Part shown: positions 1 to 13,900 of the stretch, in pieces
Numbering within the stretch: position 1 is the stretch's first letter
Layout: each line of letters begins with the position of its first letter
Assembly: GCA_024195585.1 (NCBI GenBank)
Contig: SWBL01000376.1
Location: 1-46,002 of the forward strand
Direction of reading: 5' to 3'
Length of the DNA: 46,002 nucleotides
Source: Aureobasidium sp. EXF-3400
Lineage: Eukaryota; Ascomycota; Dothideomycetes; Dothideales; Saccotheciaceae
The notes under the pieces: model-generated
Databases searched by the model: none
Told to the model about the DNA's origin: nothing
What the model saw: the letters and a program-made list of their open reading frames with translations, nothing else
Made by a program: the position numbers and the translations under genes

Positions 1-822
1 GGCGCACATGATTGGCCAGAATGCGGATTAGCTAGCGACAGCTCATACCCCTTGCGGGGTAAATAGCTTGAGATAATCAAATCAAATCAAATCAAATCTG
101 GGCACAAGTCATGCACGAGTTTTATAAATTCGAACTCAGAATGGTCCTTACGCGTGTCTCACTGTCACAAAGGCATTGACAATAGGGGCTAACTTTTTCG
201 CGACCTAGAGCAAGTCTCTGATATATGTCCGTGGGAGGCGGTAGTCTCGTAGAATGTGGACAGTGCAATAGGCATGATTGTAAACAGGTAGATGGACAGA
301 AGATGATAAAACATGCAGAGTTAAAATTCGATACTCGAGCTAAACAAAGAAAAAGTAAAAGAAATACAAAAGCGCAATGTGATTGGTGTGGGTTCTTGAC
401 TCTTGTTTTCATCGCAGCCGTAATCGTGGTTCATTGCAAAAGTAGGAAAAGCTGCCAGAGCCTTGTTCTCTTTTGCTCTCAATCCAGTCACCATGTCCAG
501 GGGGATTCAACTAAACATTTCGACAGTGCAAAAAGGGTGGGTGTGCGTGGTGACAAGGTAAAGGAAAATGGGTAGTCGATTGATAAAGAAAAACGAAACA
601 AAAGGGGAATCCACCATTAAAACGCCGAGTATTTATGCACAAAAGTTCTCATAGCCCAACGCGAGAAAGAACAGAAAGGACACAGAGATTGGTTGCGTAG
701 AGGGACCTGGTGGAAGGCGAAAGAAAAAGGTCAAAGTGGGACAGTACTGCGGAAGCACGTCCAGCACATTCAACAAGGTTGCTGGAAAGAGGTGGGTATC
801 TTGAAGGCAAAAGACATGACGA
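1..822. other. Gene-free stretch downstream of the Rho4-type gene
   Basis: No convincing coding region was found. The open frames here are short, lack recognisable motifs and show no consistent splice signals. The right-hand part (roughly 550-822) is probably the 3' untranslated region and terminator zone of the minus-strand GTPase gene that ends at 823. The only visible structure is a pentanucleotide run at 75-98. Confidence 0.5.
75..98. repeat. Pentanucleotide microsatellite (AATCA)n
   Basis: Nearly five consecutive AATCA units are read directly from the sequence. It is a simple repeat with no sign of function. Confidence 0.9.
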
Positions 823-1799
823 TCACAAGATCAGACAAGCCTTTCTCTTCTTCTTCTTGCTGGGAGCAATCATTGGGGTGGGATTGTCCGAAGGTCTGCT
901 GGAGGTCTGGGGGCGTTTTTGTTGAGGTTGTTGCGAGGATGAGTTTCCAGCAGTGAAACTACCACGGCTGGCAGGAGGAGTGGGATTCAGACCCTCAGCC
1001 TCAGCGACGACAGTGTTGATCGCGGCTTCGAAGATCTCGTGCACACCGGTCATTTCTTTACTACTGCATTCCATGTAAAGGGCACCCATCTTCTTGGCGA
1101 CAGCCTGGCCTTGATGGGTCGTGACGGGAGTAAGTCCTTGGGTTTTGAGGAGGTCGATGCAGGTGCGTTTGTTACGCAAGTCAGACTTGAGGCCAAGGAG
1201 GATAATGGGAGTGGTTGGGCAGAAATGCAGGACTTCGGGGTACCACTGGGTCTGTGTTAGTCGAAGGCCTTGGGTGGCAGAGAGGGCGGTCAGGTACCTT
1301 GTCCATAACATTCTCGAGCGAGTTTGGGCAATCGATGGCAAAGCAAACGAAGAGCAAATCGGTCTCGGGGTATGAGAGAGGGCGCAGTCTATCGTACTCT
1401 TCTTGTCCAGCCGTGTCCCAGAGGGCGAGTTCGACAATCTTGCCCGAGGGCTTGTGTTCGCAGTGAGTGATGTAGTTTTCGAAGACGGTGGGGACGTATT
1501 TCTGAAGGCCATGTCAATTGCGATTCGAGGAGGGTCGTGGCAGGGAAACACACCTCAGGGAAGACACCTTGACTGTAGCTGATCAACAAACATGTCTTGC
1601 CGCAGCCGCCGTCACCGACGACGACAAACTTCTTGGAGTAGGCAGGCGGCTCTGTCAGACCGGTGCCGATCGACTCGCGGCCTGAAGATGTGACTGAGCC
1701 ATCGCTGCGACGGCCGCTGTCCCTTCTTTGGGGACCACGACGGAGAGATGTGACTGAGGCGTTTTGCAGCCTTGAGTTGTGTCGGTGTGTAGCCGACAT
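823..1799 (-). CDS. rho4: Rho-family small GTPase, Rho4 type
   Basis: Spliced from three exons (1799-1554, 1501-1298, 1245-823) to 290 residues. Both introns keep frame: donors GTGTGT and GTACCT, acceptors TTCAG and CCCAG. The fold is a classic Rho GTPase: P-loop GDGGCGKT (residues ~62-69), effector loop YVPTVFENY opening exon 2, [16 protein letters not shown] switch II, and an ECSSK G5 motif near the end of the G domain. A Ser/Arg-rich N-terminal extension of ~55 residues precedes the G domain, and a Pro/Ser/Gln-rich linker leads to a polybasic stretch and the CAAX box CLIL, whose final Leu predicts geranylgeranylation. The N-terminal extension and CLIL tail fit fungal Rho4, known for septum formation and wall integrity at the plasma membrane. 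The P-loop has Gly where many Rho proteins have Ala. The second acceptor could lie 6 nt earlier, adding two residues. Rho3 is a less likely alternative. Confidence 0.9.
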
Positions 1800-2543
1800 G
1801 GTGTGTGGGCGGTGATTGGAGATTGGGGAGGTTGGGTTGTGGTGGACCAGTTATGCGAGGAATGTGCTGGCGGTTGTGTATAAATCTGGCTGGATCTGGA
1901 TGGATATGGATTGTGGATTGTGGATGGACTGGAGCGCGAGGGGAAGTGGAACGAGAGTCTTGAGCGTTTAACACGAGGTCGAGAGAGGCAGGCCAGGGCG
2001 GCGGCCTCTGATAATCACGGTCGACTTTTGTCTGGACAGGCGCTGCACGCTGTTTACACACGGACGCCGGCCGTTGGCTAGGCACCGCCGCCCCAACTCG
2101 CTGCTGCCAAGCCCTGCCGCACAAGCCCCCCACCACCATCCAGCAAGCATCATGGCCGCCAAACTCAGCACTAACCGATCGCTATCGTAGATTGTCCCTG
2201 CTATATCGTCCTTGTTCCTATATCGGGTCTTGCAACTGCTTCGCCCGTCGACGCTTGACATTGTCGATTGCGAGATAGACCAAAGCCCTCTGGAGTCTGG
2301 GTCCACTGTCCAGCGCATGGAGTCCAGTCCCCCACACTCAAACTTGCTCCTTTAATAATACTCTCGTAGAGGGCCGTCCATAAGCGTGTCCTGTTTTCTC
2401 ACCTCTCGTCATTTTCCGCGCCAGAGGTCCTAGCCCATCTTGTTCTTGCCGCGCGCTGTGCTTGCTAGCTGCGCCAGCTAGCCTCGCTCCGACAAAATCC
2501 TCCGACACTGGTCATTCGTCACCGCCTCGACAACATCAACATC
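1800..2543. promoter_or_regulatory. Divergent promoter between the Rho4-type GTPase and the PAP2 phosphatase
   Basis: The stretch separates two start codons pointing away from each other (1799 minus, 2544 plus), so it must hold both promoters and 5' leaders. It is GC-rich with C/T-rich tracts near both ends. No TATA consensus was seen at a suitable distance. Proline-rich open frames on the minus strand (1612-2318) look like by-products of base composition. Confidence 0.6.
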
Positions 2544-4469
2544 ATGTCGAATGCCGCCGTCTCTACCCCGCCTGACCATCCGCTTCAACAAGCTCGTGCC
2601 TTGTCCAAAAACTTGCCAGATGCTGGCTTGCGAGGCCTTGACCATTGTGCGTCATCACCCAAACCACTTTCTACAACCCCCTCCTACTTGCTAATCTTCC
2701 AAAGATTCTCGTAAACTTCCAAAATGGCGGTATCGTCTCAGACAGTCCCTCCTGCCTATCGTCCGATGGGAAACGCCATACCTGGCCAAGGTCCAACAAA
2801 CCTGCCGCACTCCCTTCCTTGATTCTTACTTTGCCATGACGGCGAATCTCGGTACCCACACCTTCTTTATGGCAGCCCTACCAGTCTGCTTTTGGTGCGG
2901 TTATACTGGCGTCGGTAGAGCGTATGATGATCGCGACTTTTGTTAATGCTACAACAAACTGACTTTTCCCTAGCTTGGTGCACATGCTTGCCTTGGGTGT
3001 CTTCCTGAGCGGTTGGATCAAGGATTTAGTATGCTTGCCAAGACCTCTATCTCCTCCTCTGCAAAGAATAACCATGTCTGGTTCTGCTGCCCTCGAATAT
3101 GGCTTCCCGTCAACGCACTCGACAAACGCTGTTTCTGTAGCCTTCTACTTTCTATACCAGCTGCATACCTCGGCTTATGAGGTTGCTTCACCTCAAAGGA
3201 CCCTTGGCTTGTGTCTTGGATACTTTTATGCCATTTCCATCGTGCTTGGTCGCATGTACTGTGGCATGCATGGCTTCTTTGACGTAATCGTAGGTAGCAC
3301 TCTTGGTGCATTGATTGCTGTACTCCAACTGGCCTATGGCACGCCGTTCGATGACTGGATAGCCGCTGGATCGTGGACTCATCCGGCAATAGTCTTCGTG
3401 ATTGTCCTTCTTGCAGTACGTTTCCATCCAGAGCCTGCGGATAACTGCCCTTGTTATGATGATAGTGTGGCCTTTGCTGCTGTAGTGCTAGGATGCCAGT
3501 TGGGACACTGGCATTTTGCAGGAACCAGCGTTGCAGTGGTCGGCGAGGCTCCGGCCACTGTGTTCTTCAGCCTGGAGAAGCTTGGGTGGTTCAAAACTTT
3601 GGCGCGTGTCGTTGGCGGCGTTGTGATTGTCTTTCTCTGGAGAGCTATGATGAAGCCACTTCTTCTCAGATATCTTCCCCCACTCTTCCGCTTCCTCGAG
3701 ACTGGTGGCGCAACTCTGCCTCGGCGATTCTTCACACGGGCAAGGTAAGAACTGCTTCACGCTCAAAAGTAGCCAAGTCTGACACGTATCAGCGAGTACA
3801 AACGAGTCCCACCTCTTCGACAGGACGACAACGTCATCCCGTCCGCTTCGGATATCCCAGGAATGCTCTCTAATCTCCGCCACCCTCGCAAACGTGGTAT
3901 CTCGGTCGGACCACAATCGGAGGCAGATGCCCGTGAGTTCATCGCCAATCGGGAACGAAAACGTAGAGAAAGTCGTTCATCTGCAGATGGCAATGAGTCT
4001 CGACCTCAGCTGATCAAGCCACCGGGCGGATCCTTCTACAATTCGAAAACAGAGGAGCCAGATTCCACAAAGCTGAAGCGTCATGAGAATGAAATGGATT
4101 CATTCGGAGTAGCTACGCCACTAGCAACGCCTGGTCAGAAAGGCGATCTTCTTAGGCCCAATCCATTCAATGCCTTGCCTTTGACACCGCCAGCAAGCGA
4201 CAGTGGCCATGGAAGTGACATGGGAAGAGAGGATAAGGAAGACCAGGAGGATGCAGAGCAAGACCACCAGATGTTCCTCGCCTTGGCAAAGCCGCGAGTA
4301 CGGTACGATGTTGAAGTTGTCACCAAGCTGGTCATCTATGCAGGTACGAAGTATTGTCTCAGCAAAAGCGAGCTCGACTAACACGTTTACAGGCATTGCT
4401 TGGCTTGCCGTAGAAGGCAATCCACTGCTCTTCGAGATCACCGGAGTTGGTAAGCACAGTGTACTTTGA
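2544..4469 (+). CDS. Long-chain-base-1-phosphate phosphatase, PAP2 family (LCB3/YSR3-like)
   Basis: Five exons (2544-2646, 2705-2921, 2974-3744, 3793-4343, 4393-4469) give 572 residues; phases match at all four junctions. The three-part PAP2 phosphatase signature is intact: K123-x6-RP at 130-131, PSTHS at 152-156, and R200-x5-H206-x3-D210. The neighbouring text (RWETPY before, LPRPLSPP and ALEYGFPSTHS around the signature) is typical of ER sphingoid-base-1-phosphate phosphatases, which remove the phosphate from dihydrosphingosine- or phytosphingosine-1-phosphate in sphingolipid turnover. Several hydrophobic segments span residues ~85-400, consistent with an ER multi-pass protein. The C-terminal ~170 residues are hydrophilic, with TPLATPG and LPLTPPAS stretches that could be phosphorylated. 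The start is the first ATG before a clean splice donor and restores the conserved N-terminus. Confidence 0.9.
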
Positions 4470-4943
4470 TTGTGTCAAGGAGCAGAAAGTGCATAACGGT
4501 AAACGTACAAAAGGAGACAAGGACGCGATAGATAATGTTTTAATGACAGCAGCGTGTGGGTTATGTAGATTTTCAGCTGTACCACGGTAATTCTGTCTGT
4601 TCCTGAGAAAAGAAGAAGGTGCGGTGAGAGCGTTGGATGCTTCAAAACATGAAACACGCGCGGAGAGTGAAGTGTGGCGGTGTGGCTCAATGCCGTGGCG
4701 GAGGAGATTCAGGGCGCGTCAAACACCAGCGAGCTACAATTCCATAGGCAGTCTACCAATCCATTCACGTCCACACCTCGATAAAGCAGTCGCAAACAGG
4801 AAGCGACGGACCCTAGCCAGCTTGCGCTCTTTCCTGAACTTCTAAATCTACGGCAACAATCCATCGCACTTTCCGCGCACAGCACTATCCCACAAACGGC
4901 TGGTCTCTCATGTCGGATTTCCTGTCAACAGCACACAACTAAG
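4470..4943. other. Spacer: phosphatase 3' end and dynein promoter
   Basis: No gene is visible. It holds the 3' end of the upstream phosphatase gene and the promoter and leader of the dynein gene, which starts at 4944. No clear TATA or other named element was recognised. Confidence 0.5.
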
Positions 4944-7900
4944 ATGGAGGACCCTCTGGTCCCGGCCACGAACGGTGCGGCCATTGGACGATCTGTATCA
5001 CCAGCTCCACTGCCCACCTCAACGATAGATCCACAGTTGATCATCTCGTACCTGGAGTCCGTTCTCCATGTCACCCTCGGCGCATCGAGAGAGGAGCTAC
5101 AAGCCAACAACAGTTTCCTAAGTCCGGACAACTTGCCAGAAACACTCGCACGATGCCAAAGGTTCGCTTCCGAGGCCCAGGTTGCCATATACGTCCAGCA
5201 AGAAGCCCTGGATACTGCAGATGGCATCCAGGGAGACGGCGACGCTCGTGAGTAACTGCCTCGCACGCTGAAAGCCTGCTCGTTGCTGACTGACTGCATC
5301 TAGTTGTGTCAACGCAGTCCACTTATCTTCTTGATTCAAAGCTTACCTACACGCCATCAACCGCTTCGTGCGTTGCCATCCTCAAGCGGCCCGTGCCCAT
5401 TCTACCAACCGTCCCCATCAGCAGCCAACTGTCTGTGATCAACCTGCCTGGCGCAGGCGCCTCCTTGTCCACCAATCCTAATGCTGGCTCTTCAACATCA
5501 CCATTTGAAGCTCTCCACTCCCTCGTACATTTTGCCTTAGCTCCCTACTTCGACGCCTGCACAAAGAGCCAAGAATCAAATCATGCATACACCAAACACA
5601 CAGATGCCGAGTCTCGTACTGGTATCCCCGGAGCAAAGAGGAGGATTGCTGAGCTCGAACTCAGTCTGCGAAACCTACAACAGAACATCGATGTGCCCGA
5701 TCTGCATCTACCTATACACCCCGTAATTCAAGCTGCCGTCGACGAAGCTGCCGCTCGCAGCGAGAAGCCCACCTCAGCACACCTGCCACAGTCTTTGCTC
5801 ACTGACGCTCACTTTCTGAACAACCTACAAGCAGCTGTCAATGGCTGGATCAAGGCTATCCAGGAGAGTACTCAGCGCTCCCGCGATCCCAGCACCGGCA
5901 CAGCCATGCAGGAGAAGAATTTCTGGTTATCTATGGAATCTGCTTTGGACAGCATCGAACGTCAGCAGAATAGTGACCCCGTACGTCTGTCTCTTGACGT
6001 GCTCAGCCAGGCCAAACGTCATGCGACTGCTGTCAGCTTCCATGCGGATACTGGTTTCAAGGAGGCTGCCGACAAGGTGATCAAGTACAATCAGCTCATG
6101 CGAGAGCTTCCCCTGGAAGAACTGCTCGCCGCTGCTACTCTGGTGAAGATCCAGGAAGCACTTGACCAGGTCTTTCAGCATATCAACAAGAAGCTGCGAG
6201 TGTGTGCATACCCCATCCGTCGTGCTTTACCCTTGGTCGAAGCCATTTCTGGCGACCTGGATACTAGGCTCCATGAACTGCTCCACGGACGTAGTCTTAT
6301 GCATCTCGACTTCCAGGAGTTTCAAGATCTGATGGCAGCGACAGATAAGATTTGGGACATTTGGGAGGAGAACTTCAAGGAGTTCGCCAATGCTGCAAGA
6401 GAAGTCATCCGACGCAGGGGCGAAAAATTCATCCCCATCAAGATCGATCCACGTCACAAGCAGACCAAGGATCGCTTAAAATACATCAACACTTTCCGTG
6501 TCAACCACGAGCAGCTCCGTGACACCATCGCGAACGTTCTAGGTGAGGATCAGGATAGCGTGCACAACGACGGTGTCTCTGGCCCAGTCATTATTGAAGA
6601 GATGGGTGACGTCGATGCAATCGATGAAATCTCCCAAGCGTACTCTGTCCTGAAGGATGTGGATGTTCTTGACGTTTCTGAGGAGGGTACCCGCATTTGG
6701 GTGCGTGCCGAAGCCACATACAATGAACGCACAGCGCGCGTTGAGAATTCGATCATTGCTCGTTTGAGAGACCGTCTAGCACTTGCCAAGAACTCAAACG
6801 AGATGTTCCGTGTCTTCTCAAAGTTCAATGCTCTCTTTGTCCGGCCAAAGATTCGATCTGCCATTTCTGAGTACCAAACGCAGCTGATTGGAAATGTGAA
6901 AAACGACATTGCCGCACTGCAAGAGCGTTTCATGCATCCGTACGGTCATACTGAGACACATGCTATGGCTCAGCTCCGTGATTTGCCACCCGTCTCTGGT
7001 GCCATCATTCGCACCAGGCAAATAGAGAGACAACTAAACGCATATATGAGCAAAGTTGAGGACGTTCTAGGCAAGGACTGGGCTCTTCACGTCGAAGGCC
7101 AGAAGCTTCAAACCGAGAGCAACATGTTCAGGAAGAAGCTTGACGTCAAGCCTGTGTTCGATGAGTGGTTGAGAGATGTCAACCGCCGCCAACTCTCAGT
7201 TTCTGGCCGTCTGTTCGCTATCAGTCGCAATCGAGCCAGCGGCAACATCCTCGAGTTAAGTGTAAGCTTTGACGCCCAGGTTATCACCCTTTTCAAGGAA
7301 GTCCGCAATCTGCAGTGGCAGAAATTCACAATTCCTCACGCCATCAACAACACTTCCAAGGAAGCAAGACGTGTCTATCCTTATGCCGTCAGCCTGATGG
7401 AGAGTGTCAACACTTACGCTCAGACCATCAATGTGATTGACAGCATGCCTGAGGTCTCCATGCTTGTCAACGGCGTTCGAAGTGAAGTGCAAGGTCTAAT
7501 CGCAAAAGGCACTCCTCTGAAGTGGGACAGTCTGTCGGGTGCTTACGAAGTCAACGTTCGTCAAATGCCTACTGGCTCCTCGGATCAAACGGAAAGTAAG
7601 CACGTCAAGTTCATCAGAGATTTTGCCAAGGCAATCCGTGATTTACAAGAGAAGACATCTATGTTGTCTTCGATCAACATTGCCGTACAAGCTGCGCTCA
7701 CTGAGCTCGAAACATGCCCATACACCCAAGAAGCGTTCAAGCAACAGATTGATATCATTCAGAAGTCCGTCGATCAACTGAACTTGAAAAATTTCTCAAA
7801 TCTCTCCCTTTGGGTCGCTGAGACTAACCAGAAGATCCAAATTGTGTTGCTATCTCGCTTGCAGCACGCTTTAAGGCAATGGATTGCCATTTTTGCCGCA

Positions 7901-10900
7901 CTGAAAGACGATGATGACGATAGTGAGGATGTCGAGCAAGACCGTGATGTACCTCACTTCGAGCCCTGCATGCACGAGATGGCCATGCGCAACCAATCAA
8001 TTTATCTTGATCCACCGCTCGAGAGCGCAAGAGCTACCTGGCTTCAGCACCTTCACGACTGGCTCAGTATCGTCTGCGGTTTGCCCAAGATTCAAGCCGG
8101 AAGATTTGAAATTGCTCTTGGCTTCAATCAAAACACTGTCGCTGCCACTTTCTCGGACCTGCCATTGCTGTGTGTTGAACCTCTGTCAAACGCATACAAT
8201 GCAGTGGAAGACAAGATCTCTGTGATCGGCGGTTACGTAGACCAATGGCTCCAGTTCCAGTCTTTGTGGGACTTACAGTCTGAGCAGGTGTACGAGTACC
8301 TAGGGGAAGATCTTGCAATGTGGTTGCAGCTTCTGCTCGAAATTCGTAAGAAGCGTGAGACCTTCGATACGACTGAGACAATTCGCTCCTTCGACCATCT
8401 CACGATCGAATACGAGCAGGTACAACTTAAAGTCAACGCCAAGTATGATCAGTGGCAACACGAGTTGCGTACGCAGTTCGCTCAAAGGCTTGGCAACCGC
8501 ATGTCTGAGGTGTTTGCTGCACTTCAGAAGGCCAGACAGGAGTTGGAAGGACAATCATTGGAAGCTAGCTCTACTGCCCAGGCTGTAACATTCATCACTA
8601 CCGTTCAACAATGCAAGCGCAAGGTGAAGGCGTGGGAGCCTGAGATCAGCACTTTCCGCGACGGACAAAAGACACTTATCAGACAAAGATACCAATTCCC
8701 TACTGATTGGCTATATGTCGAGCAGATCGATGGTGAATGGACAGCCCTCAACCAGGTTCTCGACCGCAAGAGCAAAGTCATTGAGGATCAGACAGATGCT
8801 CTCAAAGCCAAGATTGTCGCAGAAGACAAAGTTGTGGCTGGACGCATTACCGAGATGACTGCCTCCTGGAATGACAGCAAGCCCGTGTCTGGTACTATAC
8901 CACCTGAGGAAGCAGTATCGACTCTAGCAGAATTCGAAACTGGGTTCGCACAGTTGAATGAGCAATCAGAAATGGTCGCCAGAGCCAAGGAAGCGCTCAA
9001 TCTACCGCCTAGTGCCGACTACGGTCTTGTGTCACTCCTAGAGGAAGTTCAAGACTTCAAGTCTGTATGGGCAAACTTGAAGATGGTCTGGGATGGACTG
9101 AACGAGCTACGTGAGCAATTATGGTCTAGCATCCAGCCCAGAAAGCTTCGTCAATCTCTAGAGAAGCTCATTCAGATGACCAAAGAGATGCCTAGCAGAA
9201 TGCGCCAATACGCAGCATTCGAGCATGTGCTTGGTGTCCTTCGTGGGCTTCTCAAGGTTAACCCCATCCTTTCAGACCTGAGATCAGATGCTGTCAAGGA
9301 AAGACATTGGATCAAGATATTCAAGGCTCTCAAGCCATCCCAACGATATTCGTCTATTTCAATGACATTGGGCGATATTTGGGACTTGCAACTTGGACCT
9401 AGTGAGGTTATCATCAGAGACGTCATTACCCAAGCTCAGGGGGAGATGGCGCTTGAAGAATTCTTGCGTCAAGTCAAGGACACATGGCAAAGCTACACAC
9501 TAGAGTTGGTGAACTACCAGAATCGCTGCAGACTTATTCGTGGCTGGGATGATCTCTTTGCCAAATGCAGCGAACACCTTAATTCTCTGCAGGCAATGCG
9601 CCACTCGCCATACTACAAGGTCTTTGAGGAAGACGCATCCACCTGGGAGGAGCGTCTCAACCGCGTTCATATTCTGTTCGATGTATGGATTGACGTGCAG
9701 CGTCAGTGGGTGTACCTTGAAGGTGTCTTCACTGGCAATGTTGACATCAAGACTCTTCTTCCGATGGAGTCCAACCGCTTCAACAACATCAACACCGAGT
9801 TCTTGGCCGTATTGAAGAAGGTCTACAAGTCACCTTTGGTGCTCGACGTACTCAATATTCCTGGTGTTCAGAAGTCTCTTGAGCGTCTCGCCGATCAATT
9901 GAACAGAATCCAAAAGGCTCTTGGAGAATATCTCGAACGCGAGAGAGTCTCGTTCCCCCGCTTTTACTTCGTCGGCGACGAGGACTTACTCGAGATTATC
10001 GGCAACAGCAATGATACTTTGCGTATTGCTAAACATCTCAAAAAGATGTTTGCTGGTATTTCTGGTGTTGTAACTGATGAAGAGGCCAATATCACTGGTA
10101 TCACATCCCGAGAAGGAGAACAGGTCATGCTCAAAAAGATCGTCTCCCTCTCCAAGACACCTAGGGTCAATGAATGGCTAGGTGCACTTGAGACAAACAT
10201 GAAGGAAACCCTTGCAGAGTCTTTTACCGATGCATTTGCTGCCTTTGACGAGCTTGCTGGTCAAGCCAACATCGATGGCTCCGCTTTAGAGTCTTTCATT
10301 AACGAGTACCCTGGTCAGATTGTTGTACTTGCTACTCAGGCATGCTGGACAAAGTGGGTTAGCACAGCGCTCAGCGAGGGTGGTGCTTCATTGCCACAAC
10401 TGTTTGATCGACTGGTGCAGGTCTTGCGTCTCCTCGCCGCATCAGTCCTGGGCGACTTGGATGCTCTCTACAGGAAGAAGTGTGAGCACCTCATCACAGA
10501 ATTCGTGCACCAGAGAGATACGGTGGAGAAGCTTGTCAAAGCTGGTGCTGACTCTCCAACTCACCACCTTTGGCTCCTTTCGATGCGCTACGAATATCAG
10601 CCTGAAGCCGAACTGCTCGACCGCGTCCAGATCAAGATGGCAAATGCCGTTCTTGCGTATGGCTTCGAATACCTTGGTGTACCTGACCGCCTCGTTCGTA
10701 CGCCACTAACAGATCGCTGTTTCCTTACCCTCACACAAGCTCTTTGCCAACGACTTGGTGGTTCGCCATACGGACCTGCAGGTACTGGTAAGACCGAATC
10801 AGTCAAGGCTCTAGGTGTTCAGCTCGGTCGCTTCACTCTGGTCTTCAACTGTGATGACACATTCGACTACCAAGCCATGGGCAGAATTTTCCTTGGTATC

Positions 10901-13900
10901 TCGCAAGTCGGTGCTTGGGGATGTTTCGACGAGTTCAACAGACTGGAAGAGCGTATTTTGTCTGCTGTCTCGCAACAAATTCAGAACATCCAGCTTGGTC
11001 TGCGCAAGAGCACCGGCGAACAGAAGGCACAAATTGAGCTTATCGGACGCCAACTTATCGTACATCAAAACACTGGTCTGTTCATTACCATGAACCCTGG
11101 CTACGCAGGTCGTTCGAACCTGCCTGATAATTTGAAGAAGTTGTTCCGCAGTGTTGCCATGTCCAAGCCAGACAAGGAGTTGATTGCCGAAGTCATGCTC
11201 TACTCTCAAGGTTTCTCACAGGCCAAGCCTTTATCAAGACAAGTCGTTCCCTTCTTCGACCGCTGCGGTGCTGGTCTCTCGAATCAACCCCACTATGACT
11301 TCGGTCTTCGTGCATTGAAAAGTGTCCTCGTTAGCTCTGGCGGTCTCAAGAGATCACGTCTTGTGGACCATGCTGGAGAGACACTTTCCGAGGAAATCGT
11401 GGAGCCTCAAATTATTGTACAGAGTCTCCGTGAAACCATTGCACCTAAGCTTGTGCGACCCGATGTCGACATAATGCGCCAAGTTGAGGATGAAGTCTTC
11501 CCTGGCGTGCAATATGTACCAGCTGAACTGGCTGACCTCAAGCAGGCAATCAGAGACATCGCTGCTGAGAACAAGCTGATTGCAACCGATTCATGGATGA
11601 CCAAGGTTCTCCAGCTTTACCAGATCCAAAACATCCATCACGGTGTCATGACTGTCGGTAGCTCAGGCACTGGTAAATCTACCGCCTGGAAGACTCTGCT
11701 TGCTGCTTTGCAACGTGTTGATGGTACCGAAGGTGTTTGTCACATCATTGATCCTAAGGTCATGTCGAAGGAAAGCCTTTATGGCAGTCTTGATGCCACT
11801 ACGCGCGAGTGGACCGATGGTCTTTTCACTAGCATCCTCAGAAAGATTGTCGACAATCTGAGAGGTGAAGATAGCAAGCGTCACTGGATTATCTTCGATG
11901 GTGATGTCGATCCTGAGTGGGTTGAGAACCTGAACAGTGTTCTTGATGATAACAAGCTGCTCACCTTGCCCAATGGCGAGCGTCTCAATCTTCCTGCAAA
12001 CGTTCGCATCATGTTCGAAGTTGAGACACTCAAATATGCCACTCTTGCTACTGTCAGTCGTTGTGGTATGGTCTGGTTCAGTGACGATACTGTGACCACT
12101 GAGCTCATGATCTCAAACCACCTTGCCGAACTACGCAGCGCCAGCTTCGACGACCTTGACGAGGACTCTATCCTTACTTCTCAGGCTGCTGCTGCGGTGG
12201 AAGCTGTGCAAAACCAAGTCGCTGATTTGCTCCAAGAACGTCTTGCATCAAACAATTTCTGTGCCCAAGCTCTCAGCGAAGCCAAGGGTTACAATCACAT
12301 CATGGAATTTACGGAGATCAGAGCTCTTACCACGTTGTTCTCTCTTCTACGCAAGGCCTGCAGATCGATTATTGAGTATAACGTACAGCATCCCGACTTC
12401 CCCCTGGAGCTCGAACAAATCGAGTCTTTCATGTCCAAAAAGCTTGTCCTTGGTCTAATCTGGTCTTTCGTGGGAGATTGCCCTCTGACCGATCGCAAGA
12501 CATTTGGCGATTATGTTGCCAGCCTTGCCTCTATTGACCTACCACCATTGGTAGATCAGGGATCGATGATCGATTACGATGTCGTTCTTCCCGAATCGCA
12601 GTGGGTCCCTTGGTCGAACCAAGTTCCTTCCATCGAAGTCAACACCCATTCCATCACTCAGACCGATGTTGTCATTCCAACCGTTGATACTGTGCGCCAT
12701 GAAGATGTGCTCTACTCATGGCTTGCAGAGCACAAGCCTCTCCTACTCTGCGGTCCTCCCGGATCCGGTAAGACTATGACTCTCTTCAGCGCTTTGAGGA
12801 AGTTACCCACTCTTGAAGTCGTCGGCCTCAACTTCTCCAGCGCTACCAGCCCTGAGCTTCTCGTCAAGACACTCGAACAATACTGCGAGTACAGAAAGAC
12901 ATTGAACGGTACTACTCTTGCACCTACACAGATTGGTCGTTGGCTTGTATTGTTCTGCGACGAGATCAACTTGCCCGCTCCTGATAAATATGGTACTCAA
13001 AGAGTCATCTCGTTCCTCCGCCAAATGGTCGAGCACGGTGGTTTCTGGCGCACTGCTACAAAGACATGGGTCAGCCTCGAACGCATCCAATTCGTCGGTG
13101 CTTGCAACCCTCCCACTGATGCTGGTCGTACGCCTCTTGGTCTTAGATTCTTGAGACACGCCCCACTCATCATGGTCGATTACCCTGGTGAACTATCTCT
13201 CACTCAGATCTACGGCACATTCAACAGTGCTGTGCTCAAGATCATCCCTTCGCTCCGTGGATACTCGGATGCCCTGACAAAGGCCATGATCCAGCTGTAC
13301 TCTGAATCGCAAAAACGTTTCACTGCAGACATTCAACCCCACTACGTTTACTCGCCTCGTGAGTTGACTCGCTGGGTACGTGCTGTGTACGAAGCGATCA
13401 AGCCTCTCGAAGTTCTCAGTTTGGAAGGTCTAGTCAGGATTTGGGCTCACGAAGCCTTGCGACTCTTCTCTGATAGACTGATCGCCGAAGATGAAAGACA
13501 GTGGACCGAAGAAGCAGTCGACAGGATTGCACTCGAGCACTTCCCCAATGTCGATGAGGTCGCTGCTCTGCAACGCCCAATTCTCTACTCTACCTGGATG
13601 TCCAAACACTATGAGCCTGTCGATCGCGAACAACTCCGAGACTACCTGCGCATTCGTCTTCGCCAGTTCTGCGAGGAAGAACTTGATGTGCCTCTCATTC
13701 TCTTCAACGACGTCCTTGATCACATCCTTCGCATCGACAGAGTTTTCAGACAGCCTCAAGGACATCTCATCCTCATTGGTGTCAGTGGAAGTGGCAAGAC
13801 CACACTTTCCCGCTTTGTTGCCTGGTCAAGTGGTCTCAAGGTCTTCCAGATCAAGGTTCATGGCAAGTACACGGCTGAAGACTTTGACGACGATCTGAGA

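Noticed and set aside
1612..2318. Proline-rich minus-strand frames upstream of the Rho4-type gene
   Set aside because: They sit in a GC-rich divergent promoter, overlap the first exon in another frame and show no conserved text.
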